In this document: positions 44,319 through 53,648 of the stretch, piece after piece
Layout: each line of letters begins with the position of its first letter
Position numbering within the stretch: the first letter of the stretch is position 1
Assembly: GCF_009826975.1 (NCBI RefSeq)
Contig: NZ_WUMO01000004.1
Location: 62,001-126,000 of the forward strand
Direction of reading: 5' to 3'
DNA length: 64,000 bases
DNA from: Flavobacterium sp. HBTb2-11-1
Lineage (GTDB): Bacteria; Bacteroidota; Bacteroidia; Flavobacteriales; Flavobacteriaceae
Notes under the pieces: model-generated
Told to the model about the DNA's origin: nothing
Seen by the model: only the letters and a program-made list of their open reading frames with translations
The model's database searches: none
Position numbers and translations under genes: made by a program

Positions 44319-46523
44319 TTGAAAACGAAACTTTTTGTAATTACGCCGCCTTTTACCCAACTGAATACACCGTATCCGGCAACGGCGTATATAAAAGGTT
44401 TTCTGAATACCAAAAATATTGAATCGGTTCAAGCTGATTTGGGGATTGATGTGATTTTGGAATTGTTTTCGAAAAAAGGACTTATTGATTTGTTTGATGT
44501 TTCAGGTTTCAAGTTTCAAGTTTCAGGTTCTGAAATCTCAGACAATTCGAAACGTATTTTTGCTTTACAAGACGAATACATCAAAACAATCGATTCTGTA
44601 ATTCAGTTTCTTCAAGGAAAAAATCCAACTTTGGCATTGCAGATTTGTCAGGAAGATTTTTTGCCAGAAGCTTCTCGTTTTGCACAATTGGAAGAACTCG
44701 ATTGGGCTTTCGGAACAATGGGAACTCAAGATAAAGCTAAGCATTTGGCGACTTTATATCTTGAAGATATTTCAGATTTTATTGTTGAATGTGTCGATGA
44801 AAATTTTGGTTTCAGCCGATATGCAGAGCGCTTAGGTAGAAGTGCCAATTTTTTTGATGAATTGTATGAAGCCCTTCAGCAAGAGCCGACTTATATTGAT
44901 TCGATTTTGATTTCGCTTTTGAAAGCTAAAATTGAAGAAGTAAAACCTACTTTGTTTTTAATTTCTGTGCCATTTCCTGGAAATTTGTATAGTGCATTTC
45001 GTTCTGCACAATGGGTCAAACAAAACCATCCCGAAATTAAAATTTCAATGGGTGGCGGTTTTCCAAATACAGAATTACGTTCGCTATCAGATAAACGCGT
45101 TTTTGAGTTTTTCGATTTTGTCACTTTGGATGATGGAGAAGTTCCAATTGAGGAGTTGATTTTTAATTTAGAAAATCCAAATTCCGATTCTTATAAAAGA
45201 ACATTTTTATTAGAAAATGGAGAAGTGGTTTACAAAAACAATTCTTTAAAACACGATTATAAACAATCTCAAGTTGGAACTCCAGATTACTCCGATTTGC
45301 CATTGGATAAATACATTTCGGTTATTGAAATTGTAAATCCGATGCACAGGATGTGGAGCGACGGCCGTTGGAATAAACTGACAATGGCGCACGGCTGTTA
45401 TTGGGGAAAATGTACTTTCTGCGATATTTCTTTAGATTATATAAAAGTTTACGAACCTGTAGCGGCAAGTCTGCTTTGTGATCGAATGGAAGAATTAATC
45501 GAACAGACAGGTCAAAACGGATTTCATTTTGTCGATGAAGCTGCACCGCCAGCTTTAATGCGTGCTTTGGCGCTTGAAATTCTGAAAAGGAAACTAGCTG
45601 TAACTTGGTGGACGAATATTCGTTTCGAAAAAAGCTTTTCAAAAGATTTATGTTTGCTGCTAAAAGCTTCTGGATGTATAGCCGTTTCAGGCGGTTTAGA
45701 AGTTGCTTCGGATCGATTATTGAAATTAATTGACAAAGGCGTAACGGTTGAACAAGTTGCCAAAGTAACACGAAATTTTACCGAAGCCGGAATTATGGTT
45801 CATGCGTATTTGATGTACGGATATCCAACTCAGACGATTCAGGAAACAGTTGATAGCCTTGAAATGGTTCGCCAATTGTTTGAAGCGGGAGTTTTACAGT
45901 CAGGATTTTGGCATCAGTTTGCTTTGACGGCTCATAGTCCAGTAGGATTATATCCAGAGCAATTTGGCGTCACTAAAAAAACGGAAGCGATTGGAACTTT
46001 TGCCAATAATGATATTGAATACACCGATGCTACTGGGATCAATCATGATAAATTCAGTTTCGGATTAAAGAAATCGCTTTTTAATTTCATGCACGGAATC
46101 TGTTTTGATTACGAATTGCAAGATTGGTTTGATTTTAAAATCCCGAAAACTAAAATCCACCCTGATTTTATTTTTAATGCCTTACAAGAACAGAAAGATT
46201 TCAATACAAAACCAAATGCAAAAGTAGTTTGGCTTGGGGGAAAACCTTCGGCAGAAGTTTTTACAAAATCAAAAAAAGGAAGAAGCTGGGAAATGATGTC
46301 GCTAACTTTTCACGATAAAAAAGAAAGTTTCAATATTCAAACCAGTAAAGAAGAAGGCGAGTGGCTAGTTTCCATTTTATCGAAAATAGCTGTTTCTGGT
46401 TCTAAAAATTATACTTTTCAAGAAGTCAAAAATGATTTTGAAACCGAATTGGAAGATTTCGAATTGTTCTGGTATTCAAAACCTATAAACACTTTGCGCG
46501 AATTTGGGCTATTGGTGCTTTAA
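44319..46523 (+). CDS. B12-binding-type radical SAM protein with CX4CX2C cluster motif
   Basis: This protein of about 734 aa has an N-terminal Rossmann-like cobalamin-binding region (KLFVITPPFTQLNTPYPATAY ... MGGGFPNTELR) and a radical SAM core whose cluster motif is HGCYWGKCTFCD, that is CX4CX2C rather than CX3CX2C (codons at 45396, 45411 and 45420). SAM-domain landmarks such as GFHFVDEAAPPALM and VSGGLEVASDRLLKLIDKG follow. The start is probably the TTG at 44319 (giving MKTKLFVITPP). No ATG lies nearby. Residues VSGFKFQVSG (44499-44528) come from an inserted repeat. The reaction is unknown. It ends tail-to-tail with the MBL gene, sharing TTAA. Confidence 0.88.
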   Translation: MKTKLFVITPPFTQLNTPYPATAYIKGFLNTKNIESVQADLGIDVILELFSKKGLIDLFDVSGFKFQVSGSEISDNSKRIFALQDEYIKTIDSVIQFLQGKNPTLALQICQEDFLPEASRFAQLEELDWAFGTMGTQDKAKHLATLYLEDISDFIVECVDENFGFSRYAERLGRSANFFDELYEALQQEPTYIDSILISLLKAKIEEVKPTLFLISVPFPGNLYSAFRSAQWVKQNHPEIKISMGGGFPNTELRSLSDKRVFEFFDFVTLDDGEVPIEELIFNLENPNSDSYKRTFLLENGEVVYKNNSLKHDYKQSQVGTPDYSDLPLDKYISVIEIVNPMHRMWSDGRWNKLTMAHGCYWGKCTFCDISLDYIKVYEPVAASLLCDRMEELIEQTGQNGFHFVDEAAPPALMRALALEILKRKLAVTWWTNIRFEKSFSKDLCLLLKASGCIAVSGGLEVASDRLLKLIDKGVTVEQVAKVTRNFTEAGIMVHAYLMYGYPTQTIQETVDSLEMVRQLFEAGVLQSGFWHQFALTAHSPVGLYPEQFGVTKKTEAIGTFANNDIEYTDATGINHDKFSFGLKKSLFNFMHGICFDYELQDWFDFKIPKTKIHPDFIFNALQEQKDFNTKPNAKVVWLGGKPSAEVFTKSKKGRSWEMMSLTFHDKKESFNIQTSKEEGEWLVSILSKIAVSGSKNYTFQEVKNDFETELEDFELFWYSKPINTLREFGLLVL
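44499..44537. repeat. CAGGTTTCAAGTTT repeat inside the radical SAM coding sequence
   Basis: GTTTCAGGTTTCAAGTTTCA, repeated as AAGTTTCAGGTTCTGAAA, is the word family of the intergenic inverted repeat at 15591-15638. It is in frame and encodes VSGFKFQVSGSE. Confidence 0.7.
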
Positions 46524-47290
46524 TACTCAATGCATTCTCCGTCATTCGGAATAGAAGTTTTCGTTAAAAGACCATGATCTGAAAGAGCCGTTCTTAATTG
46601 CAGTCTTGTTGTCGGGCAATGATTTAAAGCTTCTAAATGATTCGCGAGAACTTTTCCTGGAGCAAGTGTGACAAATTTCAAAATATCATCCATTCGCATT
46701 AGCAAAGGCTGACCGAAATCTAATCTCGCTGTACCGCAGGCCACAATGGAAATGTCAGGGTTCAATTGTGTTAAAACTTTTTCTACATGTTCTGTAAAAA
46801 TGGTGTCTGAACTGATATAAATAGATTTTTGATCTGCCAATTCGATAAGAAAACCCATTACGTTCCCCATTAATTTGGCAACAAATCCGTAGCCATGAAT
46901 AGCTGGAATTCCTGTTATTTTTCCGTCTAAAAATTTTTGGGGTTCCCAATATTCCAAAGTTTGAATTACGCTTAATCCTCTTTGTAAAAGCGCTTTTTCG
47001 TCTTTAGAACTGCAGATTACCGGAATGCTTTTTCTTCTCAAAAAAACTTCGCCAGCTTTGTCTATATGATCTGGATGCAAATGCGTAATCAAACAATGTG
47101 TTACACGGCTCAAAATGTCACGGCTATTTTTGGGTAACGCTACCAGCGGATTTCGTTTTGGCTTATATCTGAAAATAGTAAAAGGCGGAATCGTTTTTCT
47201 TTTACCTAACATTGGGTCAACTAAAATGACATGCTTTTCTGTTTCAATTACCAAAGAGGCATTTCGCAAATGATGTAATTTCATATCCAA
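46520..47290 (-). CDS. MBL-fold metallo-hydrolase (beta-lactamase superfamily)
   Basis: This 256-aa protein has THLHPDHIDKAG (the HxHxDH zinc/metal motif), the phosphate- or substrate-side SDTIFTEHV and NHLEALNHCPTTR. It is the YhfI/UlaG-like MBL branch, which includes N-acyl phosphatidylethanolamine- or lactone-like hydrolases, and the substrate is undetermined. It converges with the radical SAM gene (46520-46523 shared). The ATG at 47288-47290 is followed within two codons by another Met (MDMKLHHL), which could also be the start. Confidence 0.87.
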   Translation of the reverse strand: MDMKLHHLRNASLVIETEKHVILVDPMLGKRKTIPPFTIFRYKPKRNPLVALPKNSRDILSRVTHCLITHLHPDHIDKAGEVFLRRKSIPVICSSKDEKALLQRGLSVIQTLEYWEPQKFLDGKITGIPAIHGYGFVAKLMGNVMGFLIELADQKSIYISSDTIFTEHVEKVLTQLNPDISIVACGTARLDFGQPLLMRMDDILKFVTLAPGKVLANHLEALNHCPTTRLQLRTALSDHGLLTKTSIPNDGECIEY

Positions 47291-47368
47291 GAAAATTAGA
47301 TATTAAAAATACAAAGTTTTCTGAAAAAGTGATTACACATTTTTCTTTATTTTTAATAGAATTGTGAT

Positions 47369-48055
47369 TTACCCAATAGAAAACCTAAATCCAATTCCGT
47401 GCAGGTTTTCAATAGAAATGCCTTGTTCGTTTGCTAAGATTTTACGTAAACGCGAAATAAAAACATCCAAACTTCTTCCCATAAAGTAGTCATCAGTTCC
47501 CCATAAAGAAGTTAGAATTTGTTCTCTTTTTAAAACTGAATTTTTATGGTCCAAGAAAAGTTTCAATAATTCGGCTTCACGCTGTGTTAAACCCACTTTT
47601 TCGTCATCATTAAAAAGAATGAAGTTTTTGGTATCGAACTGATATTTGCCAACTTCGTAAATAGTTTTTGCAGTTGGAATATTTTTCTGTGAACGCTTTA
47701 GGAAAATTTCAATTTTGAGAAGTAATTCTTCAATACTAAAAGGTTTTACCAAATAATCGTCGGCACCTAAACGAAGACCTTTAATGCGATCTTCTTTTAA
47801 AGTTTTGGCAGAAAGAAAAATAATCGGAACGTCAAGATCAATTTTTCGAACCGCTTCAGCAAGTTCAAAACCATCCATTTTTGGCATCATAATATCAAAA
47901 ATGCAAATATCAAATTCTTCTTCCTCAAAAATTTTCAGCGCTGATTTTCCATCAGAACAATGAATTACCTCATAATGGTTTTGCTCCAAATTGTCTTTGG
48001 TTAAAAACGCTAAAGTTTCATCATCTTCGGCATATAGTATTTTGAAATTTCTCAT
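47369..48055 (-). CDS. OmpR/PhoB-type response regulator
   Basis: The 228-aa regulator has a receiver domain (KILYAEDDETLAFLTKDNLE, phospho-Asp in CIFDIMMPKMDGFE, Lys in YLVKPFSIEELL) and a winged-helix DNA-binding domain (LTQREAELLKLFLDHKN, MGRSLDVFISRLRKIL). Its start overlaps the stop of the sensor gene by 4 bases (48052-48055), so the pair is coupled. Target genes are unknown. Confidence 0.95.
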   Translation of the reverse strand: MRNFKILYAEDDETLAFLTKDNLEQNHYEVIHCSDGKSALKIFEEEEFDICIFDIMMPKMDGFELAEAVRKIDLDVPIIFLSAKTLKEDRIKGLRLGADDYLVKPFSIEELLLKIEIFLKRSQKNIPTAKTIYEVGKYQFDTKNFILFNDDEKVGLTQREAELLKLFLDHKNSVLKREQILTSLWGTDDYFMGRSLDVFISRLRKILANEQGISIENLHGIGFRFSIG

Positions 48056-49317
48056 TTTTTATAAGGAATTGATAAAGTTATGGTAATACCCTTTTCTTGA
48101 TTATTTTCGGCTTTTATTTTCCAGTTTTGAAGACTGCAGATTTCTTTTACATAATACAAACCAAGTCCAAATCCGTTCACTTCATTGCTTTTTTCGTTCT
48201 GAACGCGGTAAAACTTATCAAAGATAAAAGATATTTTTTTAGGATTAATCCCAATTCCATTATCAATAAACTCTAATTTTAAACAGTTATTATTTTCGAT
48301 AATTTTTATCGTGACTTCTGGCTTATCATTGCAGTATTTCATTGCATTATCCAGCAGATTGTACACTAAATTGGCAAAATGAAAAGTATCTGTTTCGATT
48401 AAATATTCTCTTGAAACTGTTTCAATCGCAATAGAAGCTTCAGGATATTTTAATTTGATGTTTTCTATCGCTTCTTCAATAATAGGAACAATCAATATAT
48501 TTTCTTTTTTAAGTTCTAAAGGCGCATAATCTGCTTTTGCGACATTTAGAATCTTTTCGATATGTCCGTTTAGCTTATTTCCTTGATTGATGATAATGTC
48601 AGTATACGTATAGAGTTTTTTATCTTCTTTAATTGGTTTTTGTTCAATCAAATATTTGGAAGCAATTAGAATAGAAGCCAGTGGCGTTTTAAATTCGTGC
48701 GTCATATTATTGATAAAATCACGCTGCAATTCTGAATATTTTTTATGCTGCAAAAGGGTAAAAATCGAATACACATAAATCAGCAGAATGAGAATTAATG
48801 CAGTTGAAAGGATAAACCAAAAACGCATCGAACTAAAAAGATAAGTAGTTTCGTTTGGAAAACGCACGGCAAAATAATAAACCAGATTTTTGTGCTTAGG
48901 GAAATAAACGGTTTTTTTACATTCTGCTTTTTTCTTATAAAGCGAAATATAATCGCCGTAAATCATTTCGTCGCTTTGGCAGTTATACATTGCATATTCA
49001 AAATCAGTCGTAATATTCATTTTTTTGAATTCCGTTTTCAGATAAAATTCTAAAATATCAGGCTCAAATTCGTTATCGACATTTACAATGTAATAGTCAT
49101 TTGCAATTTTCTGAACGGGATTCTGAACAGGCAGTTCGTGATTGGTTCCTTCATATAATTTTTTAGCCACTTCAAGTAAGGCAATATGTGCTTTCTGGCT
49201 CAGTTTTTTTTGTTCGATTGTAAAAGCCTCTTTTGTCCATAGCAATTGTGCTACCAAAATACTAATGATAGCGACTAATCCTAAGAGAATGATGCTGTTG
49301 AGTTTATTAATTTTCAA
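48052..49317 (-). CDS. Membrane sensor histidine kinase
   Basis: The 421-aa kinase has two transmembrane segments (about residues 8-27 and 165-190) around a roughly 140-residue periplasmic sensor region. The HisKA box is MTHEFKTPLASILIASKYL, the N box is NLVYNLLDNAMKYC and the G boxes are FIDNGIGINPKKISFIFDKF and GLGLYYVKEI. The periplasmic part contains a CQSDEMIYGDYISLYKKKAEC cysteine pair that could form a disulfide. It should phosphorylate the regulator encoded next to it. Confidence 0.94.
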   Translation of the reverse strand: MKINKLNSIILLGLVAIISILVAQLLWTKEAFTIEQKKLSQKAHIALLEVAKKLYEGTNHELPVQNPVQKIANDYYIVNVDNEFEPDILEFYLKTEFKKMNITTDFEYAMYNCQSDEMIYGDYISLYKKKAECKKTVYFPKHKNLVYYFAVRFPNETTYLFSSMRFWFILSTALILILLIYVYSIFTLLQHKKYSELQRDFINNMTHEFKTPLASILIASKYLIEQKPIKEDKKLYTYTDIIINQGNKLNGHIEKILNVAKADYAPLELKKENILIVPIIEEAIENIKLKYPEASIAIETVSREYLIETDTFHFANLVYNLLDNAMKYCNDKPEVTIKIIENNNCLKLEFIDNGIGINPKKISFIFDKFYRVQNEKSNEVNGFGLGLYYVKEICSLQNWKIKAENNQEKGITITLSIPYKK

Positions 49318-49481
49318 GAATAAAGAATTTTGAGAGTGTAATATTAATCAATTTTGGCCTAAAAACAGGCGGTTAACAAGTCATTAACAAACGTTTGAAA
49401 CCAGTTAACAGCGACTTGAATTTGTCTGAATTACCTTTGTAATATCAAAATGAACTATAAACCATTTTAAATATATCAGTT

Positions 49482-49898
49482 ATGAAAATGATCAAAATTT
49501 CGATGTTAGCTTTGGCTTTAGGCCTAATGTCTTTTTCAGCAATTGCTCCAGTACAATCTTTAGTTTCAGAAACTGAAATTTCAGCAACTGCAGCTTCTAC
49601 AATTGTTTGGAAAGCAGAAACAATTGATGTTGGACAAATTCCGCAGGGAACTCCAAAAGCAATTGTTTACGAATTTAAAAATACAGGGAAAACGGCTGTA
49701 GTGATTACAAACGTACAAGGATCTTGCGGATGTACAGCAACAGATTATACAAAAGAGCCAATTCAGGCTGGAAAATCTGGAAAAGTTACTGCAACTTATA
49801 ATGCTGCAAACAAAGGTGCTTTTACAAAAACAGTAACGGTTACCACTAGCGCAGAAACAACACCAAAAGTACTTACTCTAAAAGGTACAGTTATTTAA
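49482..49898 (+). CDS. DUF1573 secreted protein
   Basis: The 138-aa protein has a signal peptide (MKMIKISMLALALGLMSFSAIA) and one DUF1573 Ig-like domain: TIDVGQIPQGTPKAIVYEFKNTGKTAVVITNVQGSCGCTATDYTKEPIQAGKSG. The CGC motif is typical. Such proteins are exported and their roles are unknown. The -7 box TACCTTTG (49432-49439) lies 42 bases before the start. A terminator follows. Confidence 0.9.
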   Translation: MKMIKISMLALALGLMSFSAIAPVQSLVSETEISATAASTIVWKAETIDVGQIPQGTPKAIVYEFKNTGKTAVVITNVQGSCGCTATDYTKEPIQAGKSGKVTATYNAANKGAFTKTVTVTTSAETTPKVLTLKGTVI

Positions 49899-49928
49899 TT
49901 AGAATTTTAATAGGTTGGTTATATGGCG

Positions 49929-49962
49929 AAAGCTCCAGACATGTAAATTGTTTGGAGCTTTT
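49929..49962 (+). terminator. Intrinsic terminator after the DUF1573 gene
   Basis: AAAGCTCCAGACA (49929-49941) pairs with TGTTTGGAGCTTT (49949-49961) apart from one G-T pair, followed by TTATTTTT. Confidence 0.75.
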
Positions 49963-50068
49963 TATTTTTATTAACCGTTTAAACTTCAAAAAAATAAGGT
50001 TTAAGATTTATTGCCGAGTTCTTTGTTTTAATAGAATTTTTTCTACTTTTATTCCAAAATTTTGAGTT

Positions 50069-51646
50069 ATGAAAATCTGGTATACGCCTATTATTGCTAT
50101 TGTTTTTTTTGCTGTTTTTTCGTGTAATTCGAAAGCTGATAAAAAAGAGGAAAACTCGATAAAAACAGTTGAAAAAATCCCTGAATTAAAACTTACAATT
50201 GACAGTGTTCGCATTGCAAAGTTTTATGAAAATTATCCAAAACTGGATAAATTTAAGAAGGATGTAACTGCTTTATATCAAAAAAATAAGTCGACTCAAT
50301 TGTGGCAGGACAATAAAGGAATTGTCGAATTTGCCAATACGTTATTCAACCAATACAAAAATTTAGATCAAGAAGGATTAAAAGCGAATTATCCTTATAA
50401 TGAGCAATTAAGTTCTGTTTTTGATAATAATGCAAGCAAAAAACTTTCAAAAGAAGATACCGATTTACTGATTTCTAATTTATATTACTATTATGGTGAA
50501 AAAGTAGGCGGTTTTGACGAAAAAACAGTAGTTTCTTTAGAATGGCTTTTACCTCGAAAAAAACTGAACTACCAAGTGCTTTCAGATTCGATTTTCAAAA
50601 AATCAACCATTTTGGATGATAAGAAAAAAAAGATGTTCAGCCAATACTACAAACTGCGTGATGCTCTGAAAGAATATAGGGAAATTGAGAAAAACGGTGG
50701 ATGGAAAACTATTGAAACAGGTGAAGATTATAAAAGTCTGAAAGTTGGGGATTCGTCTGCTGTTGTGGCACAAATCAGAGAAAGGCTTTTTGTTACCAAA
50801 GATATTAAAGAGGACAATAAAAGTGCTATTTGTGATACGACTTTAATCAAGGCGATGAAAAATTACGAATTGCGACATGGTTATACTCCGAAAAATACTA
50901 TTCTTCTCGAGCATATAAACGATTTGAATATTCCTGTCTCAGATCGTATCAAAACGATTATTGTCAATATGGAGCGCTGCCGTTGGATTGATCCAGAATT
51001 AGAAAAAGGACAGAAATATATAGAAGTCAATATTCCTGAATTTAGATTGTATATAGTCGAAGATGGTAAGATTTCTTTTGTGTCACCAGTTGTTGTGGGA
51101 AGAGCCATGACCAAAACGGTTATTTTCAGCGGAATGATGAGCAATATTGTTTTCAGTCCGTATTGGAATGTGCCGCCAAGTATCATCAAATCGGAGATTA
51201 AACCAGGAATGGCTAGGGATAAAAATTATCTGCAAAAGAAAAATCTAGAATGGAATAATGGAGCTGTTCGTCAGCTTCCAGGTAAAAACAATTCGCTTGG
51301 TTTGGTGAAATTTTTATTCCCGAATTCAAGCAATATTTACCTGCATGATACGCCTTCAAAAAGTTTGTTTGAAAGAGAAAGCCGAGCTTTTAGCCACGGT
51401 TGCGTGCGTGTGGCAAAACCAAGAGAATTGGCCATAGAGTTGTTAAAAGTAGACCCTGCATGGACTCCCGAAAGAATTGATAAAGCAATGCATGCCGGAA
51501 AAGAAAGCTGGTATACGCTTAAGAAAAAAGTTCCAGTTTATATCGGGTATTTTACCGCTTGGGTAGATCGACAAGGCAATTTAAATTTCTATAAAGATAT
51601 TTATGGAAGAGATGAAAGCATGATTAAACTCTTAACAGAAGAATAA
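50069..51646 (+). CDS. L,D-transpeptidase family lipoprotein (YcbB-like)
   Basis: This 525-aa protein has a lipoprotein signal (MKIWYTPIIAIVFFAVFSCNS, Cys19) and a large N-terminal region with a peptidoglycan-binding-like segment. The C-terminal YkuD domain has catalytic Cys445 in AFSHGCVRVAKP and HDTPSKSLFERE. The overall layout resembles the LdtD/YcbB group that makes 3-3 cross-links in peptidoglycan and can confer beta-lactam tolerance. I cannot verify which residues are cross-linked. It is probably expressed alone. Confidence 0.9.
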   Translation: MKIWYTPIIAIVFFAVFSCNSKADKKEENSIKTVEKIPELKLTIDSVRIAKFYENYPKLDKFKKDVTALYQKNKSTQLWQDNKGIVEFANTLFNQYKNLDQEGLKANYPYNEQLSSVFDNNASKKLSKEDTDLLISNLYYYYGEKVGGFDEKTVVSLEWLLPRKKLNYQVLSDSIFKKSTILDDKKKKMFSQYYKLRDALKEYREIEKNGGWKTIETGEDYKSLKVGDSSAVVAQIRERLFVTKDIKEDNKSAICDTTLIKAMKNYELRHGYTPKNTILLEHINDLNIPVSDRIKTIIVNMERCRWIDPELEKGQKYIEVNIPEFRLYIVEDGKISFVSPVVVGRAMTKTVIFSGMMSNIVFSPYWNVPPSIIKSEIKPGMARDKNYLQKKNLEWNNGAVRQLPGKNNSLGLVKFLFPNSSNIYLHDTPSKSLFERESRAFSHGCVRVAKPRELAIELLKVDPAWTPERIDKAMHAGKESWYTLKKKVPVYIGYFTAWVDRQGNLNFYKDIYGRDESMIKLLTEE

Positions 51647-51649
51647 AAC

Positions 51650-51687
51650 TTTAAATTCTAATTTAAAATTCCAAATTCCAAAATTGG
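51650..51687. repeat. AATTCC/AATTCT-word repeat
   Basis: TTTAAATTCTAATTTAAAAT then TCCAAATTCCAAAATTGG follows the L,D-transpeptidase stop. It shares words with 11770-11912 but has no clear second arm here. Confidence 0.45.
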
Positions 51688-51729
51688 TATTAATATTAAA
51701 TTCGATTTAATTAGTATAAGAAAAGTTTA

Positions 51730-51790
51730 GGCCACAGATTAAAAAGATTCGCACAGATTTTATAATCTTTTTAATCCTTTAATCTGTGGC
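51730..51790. repeat. GCCACAGATTAAAAAGATT inverted repeat
   Basis: GCCACAGATTAAAAAGATT (51731-51749) faces AATCTTTTTAATCC...AATCTGTGGC (ending at 51790), a partial hairpin of the intergenic type that recurs in Bacteroidota genomes. Next to it, TTCGCGGAAATTCGTG words (about 51799-51815) form a second, weaker pattern. Confidence 0.7.
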
Positions 51791-51836
51791 AAAAAATAAT
51801 TCGCGGAAATTCGTGTATTTCTTGGCGAAAAAAAAA

Positions 51837-52340
51837 CTATTTGGACAAAACATCAACACATTTATAAAAGCGTTTGGTATAGTGTTCCGTATCAAGCGCT
51901 GTTATAGTTACTTGCTGAGCTTTTCCTGAAGAAGCATGAATAAATTTTGATTGCATTCCGTTGGCTTCACAAATTATCCCGAGGTGGCCTACAACATTTC
52001 TGTTTTTGTATCCATAAAAAACTAGAACATCTCCGACTTTAAATTCTTCTGGTTTTAGAGCTTTGCCTATATTTTTATAACCGCTTGAACTTCTTGGCAA
52101 TGTCAAACCGAAATTTTTAAAAACATAACTGACAAAACCTGAGCAATCAAATCCTTTTTTGGGATTACTGCTGGCGTATACATAAGGAGTTCCTAAGTAT
52201 TGTTTGGCATAATGAATTATAGAATCGCGATTAATTTCGGTTTGGGATGGATTGTTTTGAATTTGCTTTTTTTCCTTTTTTAAGTTGAAAGACGAAAAAG
52301 TGATAAAAAATAATAAAGTAATTAAGGTTAGGGCTTTCAT
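51837..52340 (-). CDS. NlpC/P60 C40 family cell-wall peptidase
   Basis: The 167-aa secreted protein has a signal peptide (ALTLITLLFFITFSSFNLKK) and a C40 domain with catalytic Cys in FDCSGFVSYVF, His in NVVGHLGIICE and a third residue in KFIHASSGK. It cleaves peptidoglycan peptides between D-Glu and the diamino acid, or similar bonds. It converges with the L,D-transpeptidase gene, with the repeat 51730-51790 between. Confidence 0.92.
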   Translation of the reverse strand: MKALTLITLLFFITFSSFNLKKEKKQIQNNPSQTEINRDSIIHYAKQYLGTPYVYASSNPKKGFDCSGFVSYVFKNFGLTLPRSSSGYKNIGKALKPEEFKVGDVLVFYGYKNRNVVGHLGIICEANGMQSKFIHASSGKAQQVTITALDTEHYTKRFYKCVDVLSK

Positions 52341-52508
52341 TTTTTGCAGATTGTAAAAATATAAAACGACAAAGATAGATCTAAAATTGTTTGCTTTTTA
52401 TGGTAAATGTAAGAATTGACATCTAAAACCGCTCAGATGATGGGTTTATGTGGTGTTTTTTTATTACTTTTTGACATTTTAGTATCTTTTTAGATAATCT
52501 CTTTCCAA

Positions 52509-52516
52509 TATATTTG
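52509..52516 (+). promoter_or_regulatory. -7 box upstream of the SGNH esterase gene
   Basis: TATATTTG matches TAnnTTTG, 31 bases before the start. The nearest TTTG upstream (52470-52473) is 35 bases away, too far for a -33 box, so only half the promoter is seen. Confidence 0.4.
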
Positions 52517-52547
52517 TGAATCGTATTTATATTTTAACAAATAAATT

Positions 52548-53648
52548 ATGTTTCCCAAAAAAATAGCTGTTTTAATTTCGTTTTTGCTGATTTCGTCTTT
52601 TTCGAACTCGCAAATTCTAAATTCAAATAAAACTTTCTTGTATCAAGGCCGAGTTGATCAACTTCAAAATGATCAGGTAATTTTAATCGGAACGGCTTCT
52701 TCGGTTTCTTTTAATTTTACAGGAAATGAATGTTCAATTTCTCTTCAAAGTGTTGATTCTTATGAACATCATAATTATGTTCAGTTGATTTTGGATGGAA
52801 AATATATTGGAAAGATCAGAATTGAAAAAGGATCAATTCAGTCATTTCCGATCAAAGTGACTTCCAATCAAAAAGAGCATCGACTAGAAATCTACAAAAA
52901 TACAGAAGCACAAAGCGGGAATATTTTGTTTGCAGGAACAACAGCAAAACTGACTTCAATTTCATTTAAAAAGAAAAAGAAAATCGAATTCATAGGAGAT
53001 TCCATTACTTGTGGTGCGGCTAGCGATCCGACAGAAGTTCCTTGTGATAAAGGAGAATATATGGATCATCATAATGGTTATTATGCTTATGGGCCAACGC
53101 TTTCGAGAGCAATTGGAGCAGATTATTTAATGAGCTGTGTTTCGGGAATCGGAATGTACAGAAATTGGAATGATGAACATAAAGACGAAGCCATTATGCC
53201 AGAGGTTTATCCAAATTTATATCTCACAAAAGATGCGTCAAAGCCAAAGTACGACTTTGCTTTTCAGCCAGATATTATCAGTATTGCTTTAGGAACTAAC
53301 GATTTTTCTGGTGGGGATGGCAAAAAAGAACGTTTGCCTTTTAATCCTGAAAATTATGTTTCGAATTACATCAATTTTATAAAGATGTTGTACCAACATA
53401 ATCCCAACGTTCAGATTGTCATTACAAACAGTCCGATGGTTGGCGCAGAGAGAGCAGTAGTTTTTGAAGATTGTCTGAATAAAGTTAAAAACGCCTTCGC
53501 GAATGATAAATCACACAAACCAATTCAGATTTTCAAATTTAAACCCATGACTCCAAATGGCTGTAGCGGACATCCTAATGTGGCAGATCATAAGGTGTTG
53601 GCAGAAGAATATGGTTCATTTTTAAAGAAATTACTAAATGAAAAATAA
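52548..53648 (+). CDS. Secreted SGNH/GDSL esterase, CE2-like
   Basis: This 366-aa protein has a signal peptide (MFPKKIAVLISFLLISSFSNSQ), an N-terminal beta-sandwich of about 110 residues and an SGNH hydrolase with GDSITCG (Ser152), the oxyanion ALGTND and the catalytic His in CSGHPNVADHK. That two-domain order matches carbohydrate esterase family 2, which deacetylates xylan or mannan. Its 3' end overlaps the next gene by 11 bases. It starts the polysaccharide locus. Confidence 0.88.
   Translation: MFPKKIAVLISFLLISSFSNSQILNSNKTFLYQGRVDQLQNDQVILIGTASSVSFNFTGNECSISLQSVDSYEHHNYVQLILDGKYIGKIRIEKGSIQSFPIKVTSNQKEHRLEIYKNTEAQSGNILFAGTTAKLTSISFKKKKKIEFIGDSITCGAASDPTEVPCDKGEYMDHHNGYYAYGPTLSRAIGADYLMSCVSGIGMYRNWNDEHKDEAIMPEVYPNLYLTKDASKPKYDFAFQPDIISIALGTNDFSGGDGKKERLPFNPENYVSNYINFIKMLYQHNPNVQIVITNSPMVGAERAVVFEDCLNKVKNAFANDKSHKPIQIFKFKPMTPNGCSGHPNVADHKVLAEEYGSFLKKLLNEK

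Noticed and set aside
45322..45771. 149-codon minus-strand frame in the radical SAM gene
   Set aside because: It is antisense to the conserved radical SAM core and carries no recognisable motif.
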